64,000 bases of DNA from NCBI RefSeq assembly GCF_022095615.2, contig NZ_CP155559.1, positions 2,601,501 to 2,665,500 of the forward strand, read 5' to 3'. Positions 35,157-44,297 of the stretch are shown piece by piece (position 1 is the first letter of the stretch; the number at the start of each line of letters is the position of its first letter). The notes under the pieces were generated by a model. The model had not been told where the DNA came from and did not search any database. It worked only from the letters and a program-made list of their open reading frames with translations. The translations under genes and the position numbers were made by a program. Origin of the DNA: Bacillus thuringiensis. Its GTDB lineage: Bacteria; Bacillota; Bacilli; Bacillales; Bacillaceae_G.

Positions 35157-35513
35157 TTGATTAACGCCATTGGTCTCGTATTTATCCTTACAAATAAGCA
35201 CGAGAAAAAGAAGAAGGTATATCTGAATGAAAAATTTGCATTAATAGACATTATTGATTCTAAGGAAGTAATTGATGATGAAGGAAACTCATTAGTAGAA
35301 CTAACATGTAAATATAGTATATATTTAGATGAAAAATACTACTGTAAATCTCTTGATGATTATACTGGACAAGTATTCCCATTCTTAAGCGCTAAAATAG
35401 GAAAAGGACTTCTCAGAAACTTGAATTACTACTTCTCTTACGTAGATGCCTATGATAAAAAACCACCCGTTAAAGAAATTAGACCACTTATGAAACAAGT
35501 AACGAACAGATAG
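35157..35513 (+). CDS. Conserved hypothetical protein
   Basis: 118 residues from a TTG preceded by TAGGAGGAAATAG. Beta-rich: INAIGLVFILTNKH, then LVELTCKYSIYLDEKYYCKS and VFPFLSAKIGKG. No signal peptide or membrane span. A strong terminator follows. No family recognised. Confidence 0.7.
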   Translation: MINAIGLVFILTNKHEKKKKVYLNEKFALIDIIDSKEVIDDEGNSLVELTCKYSIYLDEKYYCKSLDDYTGQVFPFLSAKIGKGLLRNLNYYFSYVDAYDKKPPVKEIRPLMKQVTNR

Positions 35514-35525
35514 TGAAAAATACGC

Positions 35526-35562
35526 AAAAAGAAAGCATCTAACTTCAGATGCTTTCTTTTTT
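35526..35562 (+). terminator. Rho-independent terminator
   Basis: AAAGAAAGCATCT/AGATGCTTTCTTT stem with a 6-nt loop followed by a T-run. Confidence 0.88.
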
Positions 35563-35650
35563 GAATCAAGGAGTCGTTAAGTTCTATCTTTCTTCTAAAA
35601 ATATGTATCTAGGCATAACTTAAATTAAAAACAATGGAGGATTAAATTGA

Positions 35651-36103
35651 ATGAAATACTCAGAAACAATTGTTAGTAAACGACTTCGAACACTTAAAAT
35701 ATGTAGTATGTTTATCATGCTAGTTTTAATTGCATGGCTTGGATATACAAAATTACTTTACGAGAATGGATTTCTTCAAGAAAAGAAAAATTCAGTTGAA
35801 GTAATGAATACTAGTATTACAGGTGAAATTGAACAGAATTTCCATGTAAACTTACAAGGTTATCGTAAAACAGACATTGATACTATTATAGATACAAGTA
35901 AAACCGATCCGAGCGAACTATCATTAATCGAGCTAATTAATACATCTTGTTCACGAGATTGCATAGGTGAACCATTGACATATGTGAACGCAAACAATGG
36001 ATATATTTTTTATAAGGAGTCTACTGGAACTTATGTAGCTATAAAAATTAAAAAGCGAGATTCTTGGAAAATTGAAAGAAAATTAGTTCAGGATGGAATG
36101 TAA
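35651..36103 (+). CDS. Single-span membrane-anchored hypothetical protein
   Basis: 150 residues. Basic N-terminus SKRLRTLKICS, one transmembrane helix about 17-35 (MFIMLVLIAWLGYTKLL), then an extracytoplasmic domain of about 110 residues with two Cys close together (SCSRDC). GGAGGATTAAATTG precedes the ATG. No family recognised. Confidence 0.7.
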   Translation: MKYSETIVSKRLRTLKICSMFIMLVLIAWLGYTKLLYENGFLQEKKNSVEVMNTSITGEIEQNFHVNLQGYRKTDIDTIIDTSKTDPSELSLIELINTSCSRDCIGEPLTYVNANNGYIFYKESTGTYVAIKIKKRDSWKIERKLVQDGM

Positions 36104-36117
36104 AAGGCTCATATAAA

Positions 36118-36145
36118 AAAGAGTACTTACTTTTAAGTACTCTTT
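36118..36145. terminator. Bidirectional terminator
   Basis: AAAGAGTACTT/AAGTACTCTTT stem between converging genes. Confidence 0.8.
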
Positions 36146-36153
36146 CAAAAAAA

Positions 36154-36342
36154 TTACCACTTCCGGCATTTATCGTCATCATTGTCACGTTTATGATTGC
36201 AACGGCAATCATCACAATCACAATGACGTTTTCGTTTACAACCACAATCATCACAATCTCTACGTCTGCATCTTCCAAACATTAGATCATCCCAAAATCT
36301 ATTACAATCCCGGAACTGTCTACAACGACAATTGTTTCCCAT
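36154..36342 (-). CDS. Cys-rich small protein
   Basis: 62 residues from ATG 36342 (MGNNCRCRQFRDCNRFWDD), eight bases after GAAGGGAGAG. It contains 12 Cys, mostly in DCDDC and CxC pairs, alternating with Arg, Lys and Asp. This is typical of metal-binding or cross-linked proteins; spore-coat or metallothionein-like roles are possible. No defined family recognised. Confidence 0.7.
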   Translation of the reverse strand: MGNNCRCRQFRDCNRFWDDLMFGRCRRRDCDDCGCKRKRHCDCDDCRCNHKRDNDDDKCRKW

Positions 36343-36493
36343 GAATATGACTCTCCCTTCAATAGTATTCATCATATTCTATGTTTAAAAGTATAAAAAG
36401 GCTTGTTTACTTGTCTATATTCTACGTATTATAAGTAGTATTTTAGTATCCTTAATAATTCTTCCTTACATATTCAACCGATATACAACATAG

Positions 36494-36517
36494 AAAAAAG
36501 CCCAATATTTGGGCTTT
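36494..36517 (-). terminator. Terminator after small membrane protein gene
   Basis: AAAGCCCA/TGGGCTTT stem followed on the minus strand by TTTTTTC; it overlaps the stop codon of the gene. Confidence 0.8.
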
Positions 36518-36713
36518 ACATTCCTGTATATTTTCTTTCTTCTCTCTCACAATAGTATGTAACTGCTATGTTCACTAAAAATGCAACAAAAGCAAGGGTG
36601 CTCGTTGTTAAGAATATGTATTCTAATATTGATAAATTATTAAAATCAATAAATAATAACACTAGACCAATACAAACAAAACTAGATACATTACTTTTGA
36701 AAACCTTCTTCAC
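36516..36713 (-). CDS. Small two-helix membrane protein
   Basis: 65 residues from a GTG with GGAGGCG nine bases upstream. Two hydrophobic segments (about 11-24 and 29-54) and a charged tail CEREERKYTGM. No family recognised. It has its own terminator. Confidence 0.6.
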   Translation of the reverse strand: MKKVFKSNVSSFVCIGLVLLFIDFNNLSILEYIFLTTSTLAFVAFLVNIAVTYYCEREERKYTGM

Positions 36714-36787
36714 TCTTAATCGCCTCCATCTTCATACCTTAATTATACATTCGTTACCTATATGCAAAGCTGGCTATAATAAATTCC

Positions 36788-37237
36788 CTATAATTCCTTC
36801 CCTTCTCCCACAGCCCCTTTCAATCTCTGCAACATATACCCAATTCCTTTACACCCAGCTAATGGGTACGTAATGATTTCTTCTGGATATAATTGTGTCA
36901 CTACTTTCTTATGCTTCTTGCCTGCAAGTAAAACAATTTCATCAAACTGAAGCAAATCTTTTTCAATCAATTGTTGTTTTAATTGTTCCATACTAATAAT
37001 TTCATCGCTCTTTGAATCAAAGGCAAGATCATAGTTTTCTAGTACAATATCATTTGGTCTTAAAAATCCATGCTTCGCTGATAATATAACCCAATTCTCG
37101 AAAAACATAGTTGCATACGCCTGACATGCTCTTCCGAACGGGCTAATGTATACATCTTTCGCCTCCATCGGTCCGTAATCCGGATACTTATCCCAAATCT
37201 TCTTTTTTCCACATGGAATTATGCATAACCTTTTCAT
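36788..37237 (-). CDS. DUF6884-type protein
   Basis: 149 residues. LCIIPCGKKKIWDKYPDYGPMEAKDVY at the N-terminus and WVILSAKHGFLRPNDIVLENYD near residues 47-68 match proteins annotated DUF6884, a probable nucleotide-related fold. The activity is unknown. It starts 21 bp after the HELYH-protein gene stop and is likely co-transcribed. Confidence 0.75.
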   Translation of the reverse strand: MKRLCIIPCGKKKIWDKYPDYGPMEAKDVYISPFGRACQAYATMFFENWVILSAKHGFLRPNDIVLENYDLAFDSKSDEIISMEQLKQQLIEKDLLQFDEIVLLAGKKHKKVVTQLYPEEIITYPLAGCKGIGYMLQRLKGAVGEGKEL

Positions 37238-37257
37238 TTATATTTCTTACCTCACTT

Positions 37258-38457
37258 CTAACTTTTTAAATATAAAAATATAGAACCCTCTACTTCTTCA
37301 TACTCAGCTTCTATATCTCCAATTCCCACTACGTTCCAACCATTATTTGTTTCTATCGGCTTTTCATTCATTATAATATGGACTTGTGTTATATTTTTAA
37401 AATCTTCTTCAAAAGATGATAAAACAGGCTGATTTATCATATATGTTTTATTACGTATACTTACACTTAAAAAAGTCTTATGTAATGCTTTATTTCCGTT
37501 TAAATTTACATTCATGGGATTAAACGAATTTAATTTTATATTGCCTATAATATATAGATGATACCCTTTCCACTCATAAAAGTGGTTGAAATCCTTGTTT
37601 TTTTCGTTTTGTACAAAATGAAAGATTTGCTTCGTTTCTTTACTTATTGCAATTTCATTATTTAAACTTAAATCCACATTTACATTTTGTTTTAAAAAAA
37701 CATATAACGATTTATCACCATTAAAGAAGCTTGTTTTCCATTCAGGGAGGATTTCATCTAATAATAAGCATAAAAGCATTCCTGAGCTATAGCAGCTCTT
37801 CCTAATGTTATAATTAGCTTCATATGCATCTAAAATAAGTCCGCTATATTTTCGTAATGTTTTACTTTCATCATTTTTACATACTGCAATATAAGCATTC
37901 ATTTCAACATACCAAGCAGGTCCCTCTATACTTTCAACCATACATTCATAAGTTATAAACTCTTCTTTTATAAAACGAGCTCTTTGCTCCCTTAGTTCAA
38001 TAAATTGTTTAATATAATTATTTCTCTCAGCTTGTGAATTACAATGAACAGCATCATATAAACAAATTCGCTCTCTATTTCGTAATTCTATATTTTCTTC
38101 TGTTATAGGATATTGAAATCCTAAAGACTCATTTGGAAATCTTCTTTCTTTATTTAAATATTGATAGCAATGATAAAGTTCATGCACCACAATCGCAAGT
38201 AAACTTTCATAGTCTTTATACCTATCCATATTCACGATTGCAGTTGGATAATCTTTGAATAAAATACATGTATCACCTTTAAATTGTTCATCCCACTTTA
38301 ATACGGTATACTCATCTTTCAAAAATAGAGGATGATGAAATACATACACATGCTCATCATTATATAATGCAAATGCAGTCCCCATAAAACCAGGCCATAG
38401 TTCATACAATAAATCCATATGTATATCTTGCTTTATTTTATTTAATACATTGTCCAT
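37258..38457 (-). CDS. Protein of unknown family with a zinc-protease HExxH motif
   Basis: 399 residues, no signal peptide. VVHELYHCYQYLN near residues 90-102 has the HExxH signature (HELYH) of zincin metallopeptidases, with further acidic residues downstream (EEFITYECMVESIEGPAWYVEMNAY). The C-terminal 130 residues are beta-rich. The overall sequence matches no family I can name. GGTGGGGATATA precedes the ATG. Confidence 0.7.
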   Translation of the reverse strand: MDNVLNKIKQDIHMDLLYELWPGFMGTAFALYNDEHVYVFHHPLFLKDEYTVLKWDEQFKGDTCILFKDYPTAIVNMDRYKDYESLLAIVVHELYHCYQYLNKERRFPNESLGFQYPITEENIELRNRERICLYDAVHCNSQAERNNYIKQFIELREQRARFIKEEFITYECMVESIEGPAWYVEMNAYIAVCKNDESKTLRKYSGLILDAYEANYNIRKSCYSSGMLLCLLLDEILPEWKTSFFNGDKSLYVFLKQNVNVDLSLNNEIAISKETKQIFHFVQNEKNKDFNHFYEWKGYHLYIIGNIKLNSFNPMNVNLNGNKALHKTFLSVSIRNKTYMINQPVLSSFEEDFKNITQVHIIMNEKPIETNNGWNVVGIGDIEAEYEEVEGSIFLYLKS

Positions 38458-38613
38458 TATATCCCCACCTATATCATTCTACATATATCACTTCTACTCC
38501 ATTTAAAAATAACCCTTTTATTTAAATAATTGTAAAAAACATATCCCTTATCCCAAAGTATAATGTATTATATAAATATATGTGTATTGATGTTATTAAA
38601 AGGAGGTGAACAT

Positions 38614-38811
38614 ATGAAGAATCTTCTCCCTGCACTAGTGCTCTATATTATTGTTTGCATAATCGCTATGCTTGCTCCAGCGTCTCAAGGCTATAATCAT
38701 GTTGGCTGGACGTTGTTTGTTGCACAAGCATATGCCATACCTATCTTCCTAATTACAGCTATTATTACATTTTATATAAACAAGAAAAAATCTACGAATA
38801 AACAGTTATAA
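38614..38811 (+). CDS. Small two-helix membrane protein
   Basis: 65 residues from ATG 38614, right after the textbook site AAAGGAGGTGAACAT, so the longer frame from 38563 is rejected. Hydrophobic segments at about 3-20 and 31-55; basic tail NKKKSTNKQL. No family recognised. Confidence 0.7.
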   Translation: MKNLLPALVLYIIVCIIAMLAPASQGYNHVGWTLFVAQAYAIPIFLITAIITFYINKKKSTNKQL

Positions 38812-38830
38812 GGATAGCTAATGCTATCCT

Positions 38831-40477
38831 TTATTTTAATTCATTAATCAGATCAAAAATTACACTTGCAGTATTTTCTATCCTTTCTTCCGAAAAATCA
38901 AACGTGACACCTGTTTTTTCATATATTACTTGTATAGGTAAATTCCAATCTGCACTCGCACCTTCTTTAAAGAAAACAATCGCTTTTTCTGGATTTTCCT
39001 GATAAATTTGAAACACTTGCATTGCTCCTATTTGTGCAATTGCGTATTCAATTTGATAAAAAGGAAACTGAACATAGTGAAATGACTCTAACCAGCTTAC
39101 ACCGATTTCATTCTCTAATCCCGTAATATCGACTGATGAATATTGATACCTTTTGCATATTTCAGCGTATTTCTTATCACGTTCTTCTGGTGTATGGTTT
39201 GGATTCGTATAGAGCCAGTGCTGGAATACATCTCCTGCAACTGACGACATTAACAAAGACAAAGCGCGATATAATTGTACTCGCTGCACTTCTTTATATT
39301 CATCCTCGTGCTTATAAAAGATATTCAGCTTATCCATTACTAGCAACTCAAGACTGAGGGAATAAAGCTCAGCCACTTCTTCACGAAGATATCTTTCCTG
39401 CATGCTACTATCATTGTTAAATTGTTTATAAAAATGAAATGCATGTCCCACTTCATGTATGAGTGCATTAATTGCATAAAATGATGGACTGAAATTAGAA
39501 TACACAAAAACCTCTTTACTATGAGGCAAGGTAAAACAAGCAGCTCCTGGTGCTTTATTTTCACGTTCTTCTACGTCAATGAATTCCGCTTTCCTTAAAT
39601 GTATAAATTTCTCATGAAAATATAAATCTGTCTTCCGAAACATTTCTTCCACCCCATCCAATAAATCAATGACATTTTGAAACGGGGCTTTTGGTAAATT
39701 ACATGGAGTAAGGTCCCAAGGGCGATACGTTTTTACACCGAGATTCTTTTTAGAAAGACTTCCTAACTGTTTCCAAATCGGTACAACATACTTTTCTATA
39801 GATTCATGAAGCTTATAACACTCTTCAATATTGTAATCTCTGTTTTTTTGTTTAAAAGCATATTCACTATAATTATGAAATCCTGCATGTAATGCGATCT
39901 CATTCCGCAATTGTACGAGTTCATTCATAATACAATCTATTTTTATTTTCACTACACTTCTTGCTTCACATAAAGCATACCAAGCTTTTTTGCGAATAGC
40001 TCTATTAGGGTTATCTAGCTTTGCTTTTACGTATGCATATGTCTTTTGCTCTCCTTCCCAATTAATAGATATGTTTGACATTATTTCTCTATATTTCGTA
40101 ATAAGCTCTTGCTCTTTAACGGAAAGAGTAATGTTCTTTTCATTAAACATTTTACTCTTCACAAATCTTACTTTTTTCATAAATCCATATTTCTGCTCAT
40201 CTAATAAGTCTGAAAACGGACACTCTCTAAATTTCTGGTCAAATTTTGCATTGTATCTTTTTAAAAGTGGTTGAATTGTATTTTGATTATACATATGTAA
40301 ATCACGTATATTTCTGTCATTTGTATCTCTATACATGGCGATTAAACTACTGGTTATCTCCTCTTCTACTTCAGCGTTTACACGCAATTCCTCCAAAAGC
40401 CAACGCTCTAACTCTGAAACAGAAGTAATATTTCGCTCTAAAAGTGACTGTAATTTACTTTCCAAATCATTAAACAT
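38831..40477 (-). CDS. M3 family oligoendopeptidase (PepF-like)
   Basis: 548 residues from ATG 40477, seven bases after GGGAGG. The zinc motif HEVGHAFHFYKQ lies near residues 344-355, with the second acidic ligand about 25 residues on (REEVAELYSLSLE). The rest is the helical M3 thimet-type fold, a cytoplasmic enzyme that trims short peptides. Monocistronic. Confidence 0.9.
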   Translation of the reverse strand: MFNDLESKLQSLLERNITSVSELERWLLEELRVNAEVEEEITSSLIAMYRDTNDRNIRDLHMYNQNTIQPLLKRYNAKFDQKFRECPFSDLLDEQKYGFMKKVRFVKSKMFNEKNITLSVKEQELITKYREIMSNISINWEGEQKTYAYVKAKLDNPNRAIRKKAWYALCEARSVVKIKIDCIMNELVQLRNEIALHAGFHNYSEYAFKQKNRDYNIEECYKLHESIEKYVVPIWKQLGSLSKKNLGVKTYRPWDLTPCNLPKAPFQNVIDLLDGVEEMFRKTDLYFHEKFIHLRKAEFIDVEERENKAPGAACFTLPHSKEVFVYSNFSPSFYAINALIHEVGHAFHFYKQFNNDSSMQERYLREEVAELYSLSLELLVMDKLNIFYKHEDEYKEVQRVQLYRALSLLMSSVAGDVFQHWLYTNPNHTPEERDKKYAEICKRYQYSSVDITGLENEIGVSWLESFHYVQFPFYQIEYAIAQIGAMQVFQIYQENPEKAIVFFKEGASADWNLPIQVIYEKTGVTFDFSEERIENTASVIFDLINELK

Positions 40478-40525
40478 ACACAATCCTCCCGTTTTTAAAT
40501 TTCAATTTTCTGTTTTTTAGAGATA

Positions 40526-40564
40526 AAAAAGGACAAGTAGCCAATCTGACTACTTGTCCTTTTT
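40526..40564. terminator. Terminator between M3 peptidase and ppaC
   Basis: Perfect 15-bp stem AAAAAGGACAAGTAG/CTACTTGTCCTTTTT, downstream of ppaC on the minus strand. Confidence 0.9.
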
Positions 40565-40585
40565 GTTTATCTGTACTCAATACAA

Positions 40586-41515
40586 TTAAGCTTGAAATGT
40601 TTCTGTTAATACTGGTACGATTTGTTTTTTACGAGATACAACACCTTTTAAAGTAGCAGTGTTGTTTTGTAGAGATACGTTGTATGCTTTCTCAACAATG
40701 TTTGATGCTTTACCGATCGCAAGACCGACAGAATCGTTAGTTAAGATATCAGTTACAACGAATAAGAATAGGTCTAAACCTTTTTCTTCTACTACTGCAG
40801 AAATAACTTTTTCAAGTTCCGCTTGGTGTACAAGAACGTCGTTTGTATCAACAGCGTTTACTTGTGCGATTTCAACTTTCGCATTACCCATTTGGAATTC
40901 TTTAGCGTCAAGAGAGATTAATTGCTCCATTGTTTTTCCGCTTAAGTCAGCACCAGCTTTTAACATTTCTAAGCCGTAGCTATCAGCATCTACACCAGCG
41001 ATTTCTGCTAATTCACGAGCTGCTGCTACGTCTTGCTCTGTGCAAGTTGGAGATTTGAATAGTAAAGAATCTGAAATGATTGCAGATAACATTAAACCTG
41101 CAACTTCTTTACGAATTGTTACGCCGTTTTCTTTGTACATTTTGTTTAAGATTGTAGCTGTACAACCAACTGGCTCACAACGGTAGTAAATAGGATCGCT
41201 TGTTTCAAAGTTAGCAATACGGTGATGGTCAATAACTTCTAACACACGAACAGATTCGATATCGTTAGCACTTTGTTGACGCTCGTTATGATCAACTAAA
41301 ATAACGTTGTCCACTTCGCTTGCAACTGTCTCAACAAAACGCGGTCCTTCTACTTTAAAATAGTCTAACGCAAATTGAGTTTCACCGCTGATTTCGCCTA
41401 AACGTACAGGCTCAGCATTCATTCCTAATTCTTTTTTCAATTCTGCATATGCAATTGCAGAACAAATTGCATCTGTATCTGGGTTTTTATGCCCGAAAAC
41501 TAGTACTTTTTCCAT
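40586..41515 (-). CDS. ppaC: Manganese-dependent inorganic pyrophosphatase
   Basis: 309 residues from ATG 41515 ([20 protein letters not shown]), preceded by GAAGAGGTGGAAAAC; the longer frame has no site. DHH motifs: GHKNPDTD near 8-15, VDHNE near 75-79, DHHRIANF near 97-104, and the DHHA2 C-terminal domain with SRKKQ near 295. It hydrolyses pyrophosphate to phosphate. It uses a more GC-rich codon set than its neighbours, consistent with high expression. Confidence 0.95.
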   Translation of the reverse strand: MEKVLVFGHKNPDTDAICSAIAYAELKKELGMNAEPVRLGEISGETQFALDYFKVEGPRFVETVASEVDNVILVDHNERQQSANDIESVRVLEVIDHHRIANFETSDPIYYRCEPVGCTATILNKMYKENGVTIRKEVAGLMLSAIISDSLLFKSPTCTEQDVAAARELAEIAGVDADSYGLEMLKAGADLSGKTMEQLISLDAKEFQMGNAKVEIAQVNAVDTNDVLVHQAELEKVISAVVEEKGLDLFLFVVTDILTNDSVGLAIGKASNIVEKAYNVSLQNNTATLKGVVSRKKQIVPVLTETFQA

Positions 41516-41634
41516 GTTTTCCACCTCTTCATGAAAAGGATATCTTAAAGAAGCAAATATGACAATATTTAAAGCCCATTTTTTTATAAATAATTGCACT
41601 TTCTACTATATTTTTCATCGTTTTTCGTAAAAAA

Positions 41635-41660
41635 GATCATCTAAAATGAATTAGATGATC
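41635..41660 (-). terminator. Terminator after single-domain LPMO gene
   Basis: GATCATCTAA/TTAGATGATC hairpin followed on the minus strand by TTTTTTACG. Confidence 0.8.
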
Positions 41661-41676
41661 AAAATGTATTTTTTAT

Positions 41677-42342
41677 TTAAAATAGTGTAGGAACTTGCAC
41701 TACATGATTTAGCGCAAAATTCGATGCGAAACCGTTATTTACAAGGTTAACATCTATAACTTGATAAAACGCATTCCCCGTATCTGCAATTTCCCATACA
41801 GCTAAAATAAGGTGATAGCCATTTCTATCAGTAGGCACATTTGCTTCATGTGTTACGGAAGTTCCTGGTCTTGTTCCCCCATCATTTTTCACATAAAACG
41901 GTACTAAATCTAAATCAGACCTTGTTAAAGGCTTATTTGGATTCCAATCTTTTTTCGTAATATAGTATTTCCATTCTTTCGTACTATGAGGTGCGGTTAG
42001 TTTCCACTTAAATGTATTCGTCCCGCCGTTTAACGTAACTTTCTTCCACCTATCAACTGTTTGAACGTCTAAAGCAGGAAAATGGCCAGCTCCTGCAATT
42101 TGTCCATCAGAAGGTCCTAATTGTGGGAATCCACCTATTCCTTCTACACTTTGCGGCTCGTATTGAATCGGACCGCAATTTACATTTACCCCTTGCTTAC
42201 ATAAATAAGAGCGGCTCGCTGGTGATTCAACATATCCATGAGCGGAAGCTTTTTCTGAAAAACCGAAAGTTAACAATCCCGTAAGTAATATACCACCACT
42301 TAATATAACTTTCTTCACCTTCTGTAAACCTTTCGTTTTCAT
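41677..42342 (-). CDS. Chitin-active lytic polysaccharide monooxygenase (AA10), single domain
   Basis: 221 residues. Signal peptide of 34 residues ends KASA; mature N-terminus HGYVESPASRS supplies the copper-brace His35. The second His is in KLTAPH near residue 120, and GNAFYQVIDVNL holds the axial Phe near 198. There are no accessory domains. It is secreted and should attack crystalline chitin, complementing the multidomain enzyme at 11622. Confidence 0.95.
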   Translation of the reverse strand: MKTKGLQKVKKVILSGGILLTGLLTFGFSEKASAHGYVESPASRSYLCKQGVNVNCGPIQYEPQSVEGIGGFPQLGPSDGQIAGAGHFPALDVQTVDRWKKVTLNGGTNTFKWKLTAPHSTKEWKYYITKKDWNPNKPLTRSDLDLVPFYVKNDGGTRPGTSVTHEANVPTDRNGYHLILAVWEIADTGNAFYQVIDVNLVNNGFASNFALNHVVQVPTLF

Positions 42343-42502
42343 CCCGTCATCCCCTTTCCCATAATAAAACGAAAATAACTATAGTTGCCTAGTCATCTTC
42401 TCTACATTCATTATAAGTCGAGGTACGTAACTAAAAGAACCCTTTAAAAACTTTCTCAAATTCATTGAGTACATTAAATAAATATTATTGATACATTCAA
42501 AT

Positions 42503-42531
42503 AACACCGCTATAAAAATATAGGCGGTGTT
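42503..42531 (-). terminator. Terminator after GNAT gene
   Basis: AACACCGC and TATA pair with TATA and GCGGTGTT, followed on the minus strand by ATTTGAATG; moderate. Confidence 0.6.
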
Positions 42532-42578
42532 AAAAATCGGAGTTTATTATTTTTAGCATAATAGCTTTTTATCATAAC

Positions 42579-43082
42579 TTATAAAACTTTATAATAAAGA
42601 ACTGTGGCGTCTAAATCACCACTCGGAGAAATTGCGTATTCTGGTATTTTTCCAGCTTCTTTATAGTCTAAAGATTTATACAATCTATTGGAAGGGTCTC
42701 CTTCTCTCGTATCTAGTACTAAAAGAGACCTATTTTCTTGTTTTGCTCGCTCCTCTGCTTTTTGCATAAGTAAACGTCCAATACCATTACGTCTAAATTT
42801 TGGCTGAGTCATTAACTTACAAATTTCAGCTCTATGAACCCCATTAGGCTTTGTAACTAAATGTAATTGAATACTCCCTGCGATTTCATTATTTATTTTA
42901 GCAACATACAAGATCACTTCTGGTGCTAATACAGTTTCCCAATACTGCGCTGATTCTTTTTGTTCTAGTGGAGGTAAAAAACCAATTGACGCCCCATCAT
43001 CTACAACCGTTTTCAAAAGTGTAGAAAGCTCCTCCACATCATTTTTTATTTGCTTAATCTCTTCCATTACTACATTTTGCAT
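42579..43082 (-). CDS. GNAT N-acetyltransferase
   Basis: 167 residues. The core LMTQPKFRRNGIGRLLMQKAEERAK near residues 90-114 has the acetyl-CoA loop RRNGIG; SNRLYKSLDYKEAGKIPEYA closes the domain. The substrate is unknown. Divergent from the HD protein. Confidence 0.88.
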   Translation of the reverse strand: MQNVVMEEIKQIKNDVEELSTLLKTVVDDGASIGFLPPLEQKESAQYWETVLAPEVILYVAKINNEIAGSIQLHLVTKPNGVHRAEICKLMTQPKFRRNGIGRLLMQKAEERAKQENRSLLVLDTREGDPSNRLYKSLDYKEAGKIPEYAISPSGDLDATVLYYKVL

Positions 43083-43187
43083 TACTAATCCCCCTTTTGT
43101 TTCATTGTACCAAGTTTTAAGGAAGGAAAAACGAATTACTAAGATGAAATTATGTAAGATACAATTTTTTAGAGAAAGGATACATAT

Positions 43188-43832
43188 ATGAAGTATATAT
43201 TAGATAGGACATACGCAAGAGAATTACTCGAGTGGGCAAATGAACAAAACCCCGGTCCGTGGTTCGAACATTCACGTAATGTTGCCCTTGCAACTGAAAA
43301 AATAGTTGTGGAACTTATTAATAATGGACATGATGACCTAAATGCTGACATAGCATATAATGCTGCTCTTCTGCATGATATAGGAAGATATAAAGGTTTT
43401 ACTAAATCTGTTATTCATTCCTATGATGGTTATATGTATATGAATGATTTAGGGTATACAGGAAACGCGATTATTTGCGTGACACATTCATTCCCGTGCA
43501 AAAATGAGCATTTAGAAATAGCAGCGGAGTGGAGCCTTGTTCCTGATTATATGGAAAGCCGATTAATTGAAATATTAAATGAAAATAGCGACTACGACTT
43601 ATACAATAAGATCATTACCCTTTGTGACGCACTTGCTGATGCAGAAGGCTTTACTACTCTTGAAAAAAGATTAATTTCAGTTGGTTTACGACATGGAACA
43701 ACCTCTCATTCCTCTTTACATTGGAAAGGTTTCTACACAATTAAAAATGAATTAGAATCTTTAATTGGTAAAAGTATATACAGAGTTCTTCCTGACGTAG
43801 AGAAATCGATTTATAAAAATATGGAATATTAA
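43188..43832 (+). CDS. HD domain phosphohydrolase
   Basis: 214 residues. WFEHSRNVALATEKIV near 25-40 supplies the first His and AALLHDIGRYKGF near 63-75 the HD pair, with later Asp in LCDALADAEGF. This is the metal-dependent HD fold. The substrate is unknown, though nucleotides are common. It stands alone, with AGAGAAAGGATACAT upstream. Confidence 0.87.
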   Translation: MKYILDRTYARELLEWANEQNPGPWFEHSRNVALATEKIVVELINNGHDDLNADIAYNAALLHDIGRYKGFTKSVIHSYDGYMYMNDLGYTGNAIICVTHSFPCKNEHLEIAAEWSLVPDYMESRLIEILNENSDYDLYNKIITLCDALADAEGFTTLEKRLISVGLRHGTTSHSSLHWKGFYTIKNELESLIGKSIYRVLPDVEKSIYKNMEY

Positions 43833-43860
43833 ATTACATTGAACTTAAAAACGATGAAAA

Positions 43861-44157
43861 GTGGAGGGATTAACCATTAGTAAAATAGGTTTTGACTTAA
43901 TAAATCATGAGGACAACTTTGATCATGGCTATGGAGATATCGAAGAAATATCTATGAGGTGTAAATTTTCTAACTGCTCTCATACAAATGAACCACAATG
44001 CGCAATTAAAAAAGCTATTTCTGACGGAATTCTTACAGAAGATATAATGAATAGTTATTATAGAGATACGAACGAATTCGAATATGTATCTAATCAAAAG
44101 AATAAAACAAAGGCCATTGACTATATGAAACAGTTAAAACTATTTCGAAAAGATTAG
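43861..44157 (+). pseudogene. RsgA-type GTPase remnant: zinc-binding C-terminal part only
   Basis: The 98-codon frame holds GDIEEISMRCKFSNCSHTNEPQCAIKKAI, the Cys-rich zinc domain that ends RsgA/YjeQ ribosome-assembly GTPases (DIEE...C.F.DCSHTNEPGCA). No GTPase domain or OB fold precedes it. No ATG opens the frame: candidates are GTG 43861, inside the ribosome site, or ATT 43876, seven bases after GGAGGG. Probably an internal deletion product of an rsgA paralogue; the fragment may still be translated. Confidence 0.6.
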
Positions 44158-44165
44158 CATACAAT

Positions 44166-44203
44166 AAAAAGTCTCCCCTTTTCATTTTAAGGTGAGACTT
44201 TTT
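44166..44203 (+). terminator. Rho-independent terminator
   Basis: AAAAAGTCTCCCCTT/AAGGTGAGACTTTTT stem with one mismatch. Confidence 0.85.
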
Positions 44204-44297
44204 ATGTTTAAAAATTAAAATTTTGCTGCACAGCCTTACAGTAATGCCGTTAAATAGAATTCCTCACTTAAAAGATTGAATTTTCAGTTTTTTAACT

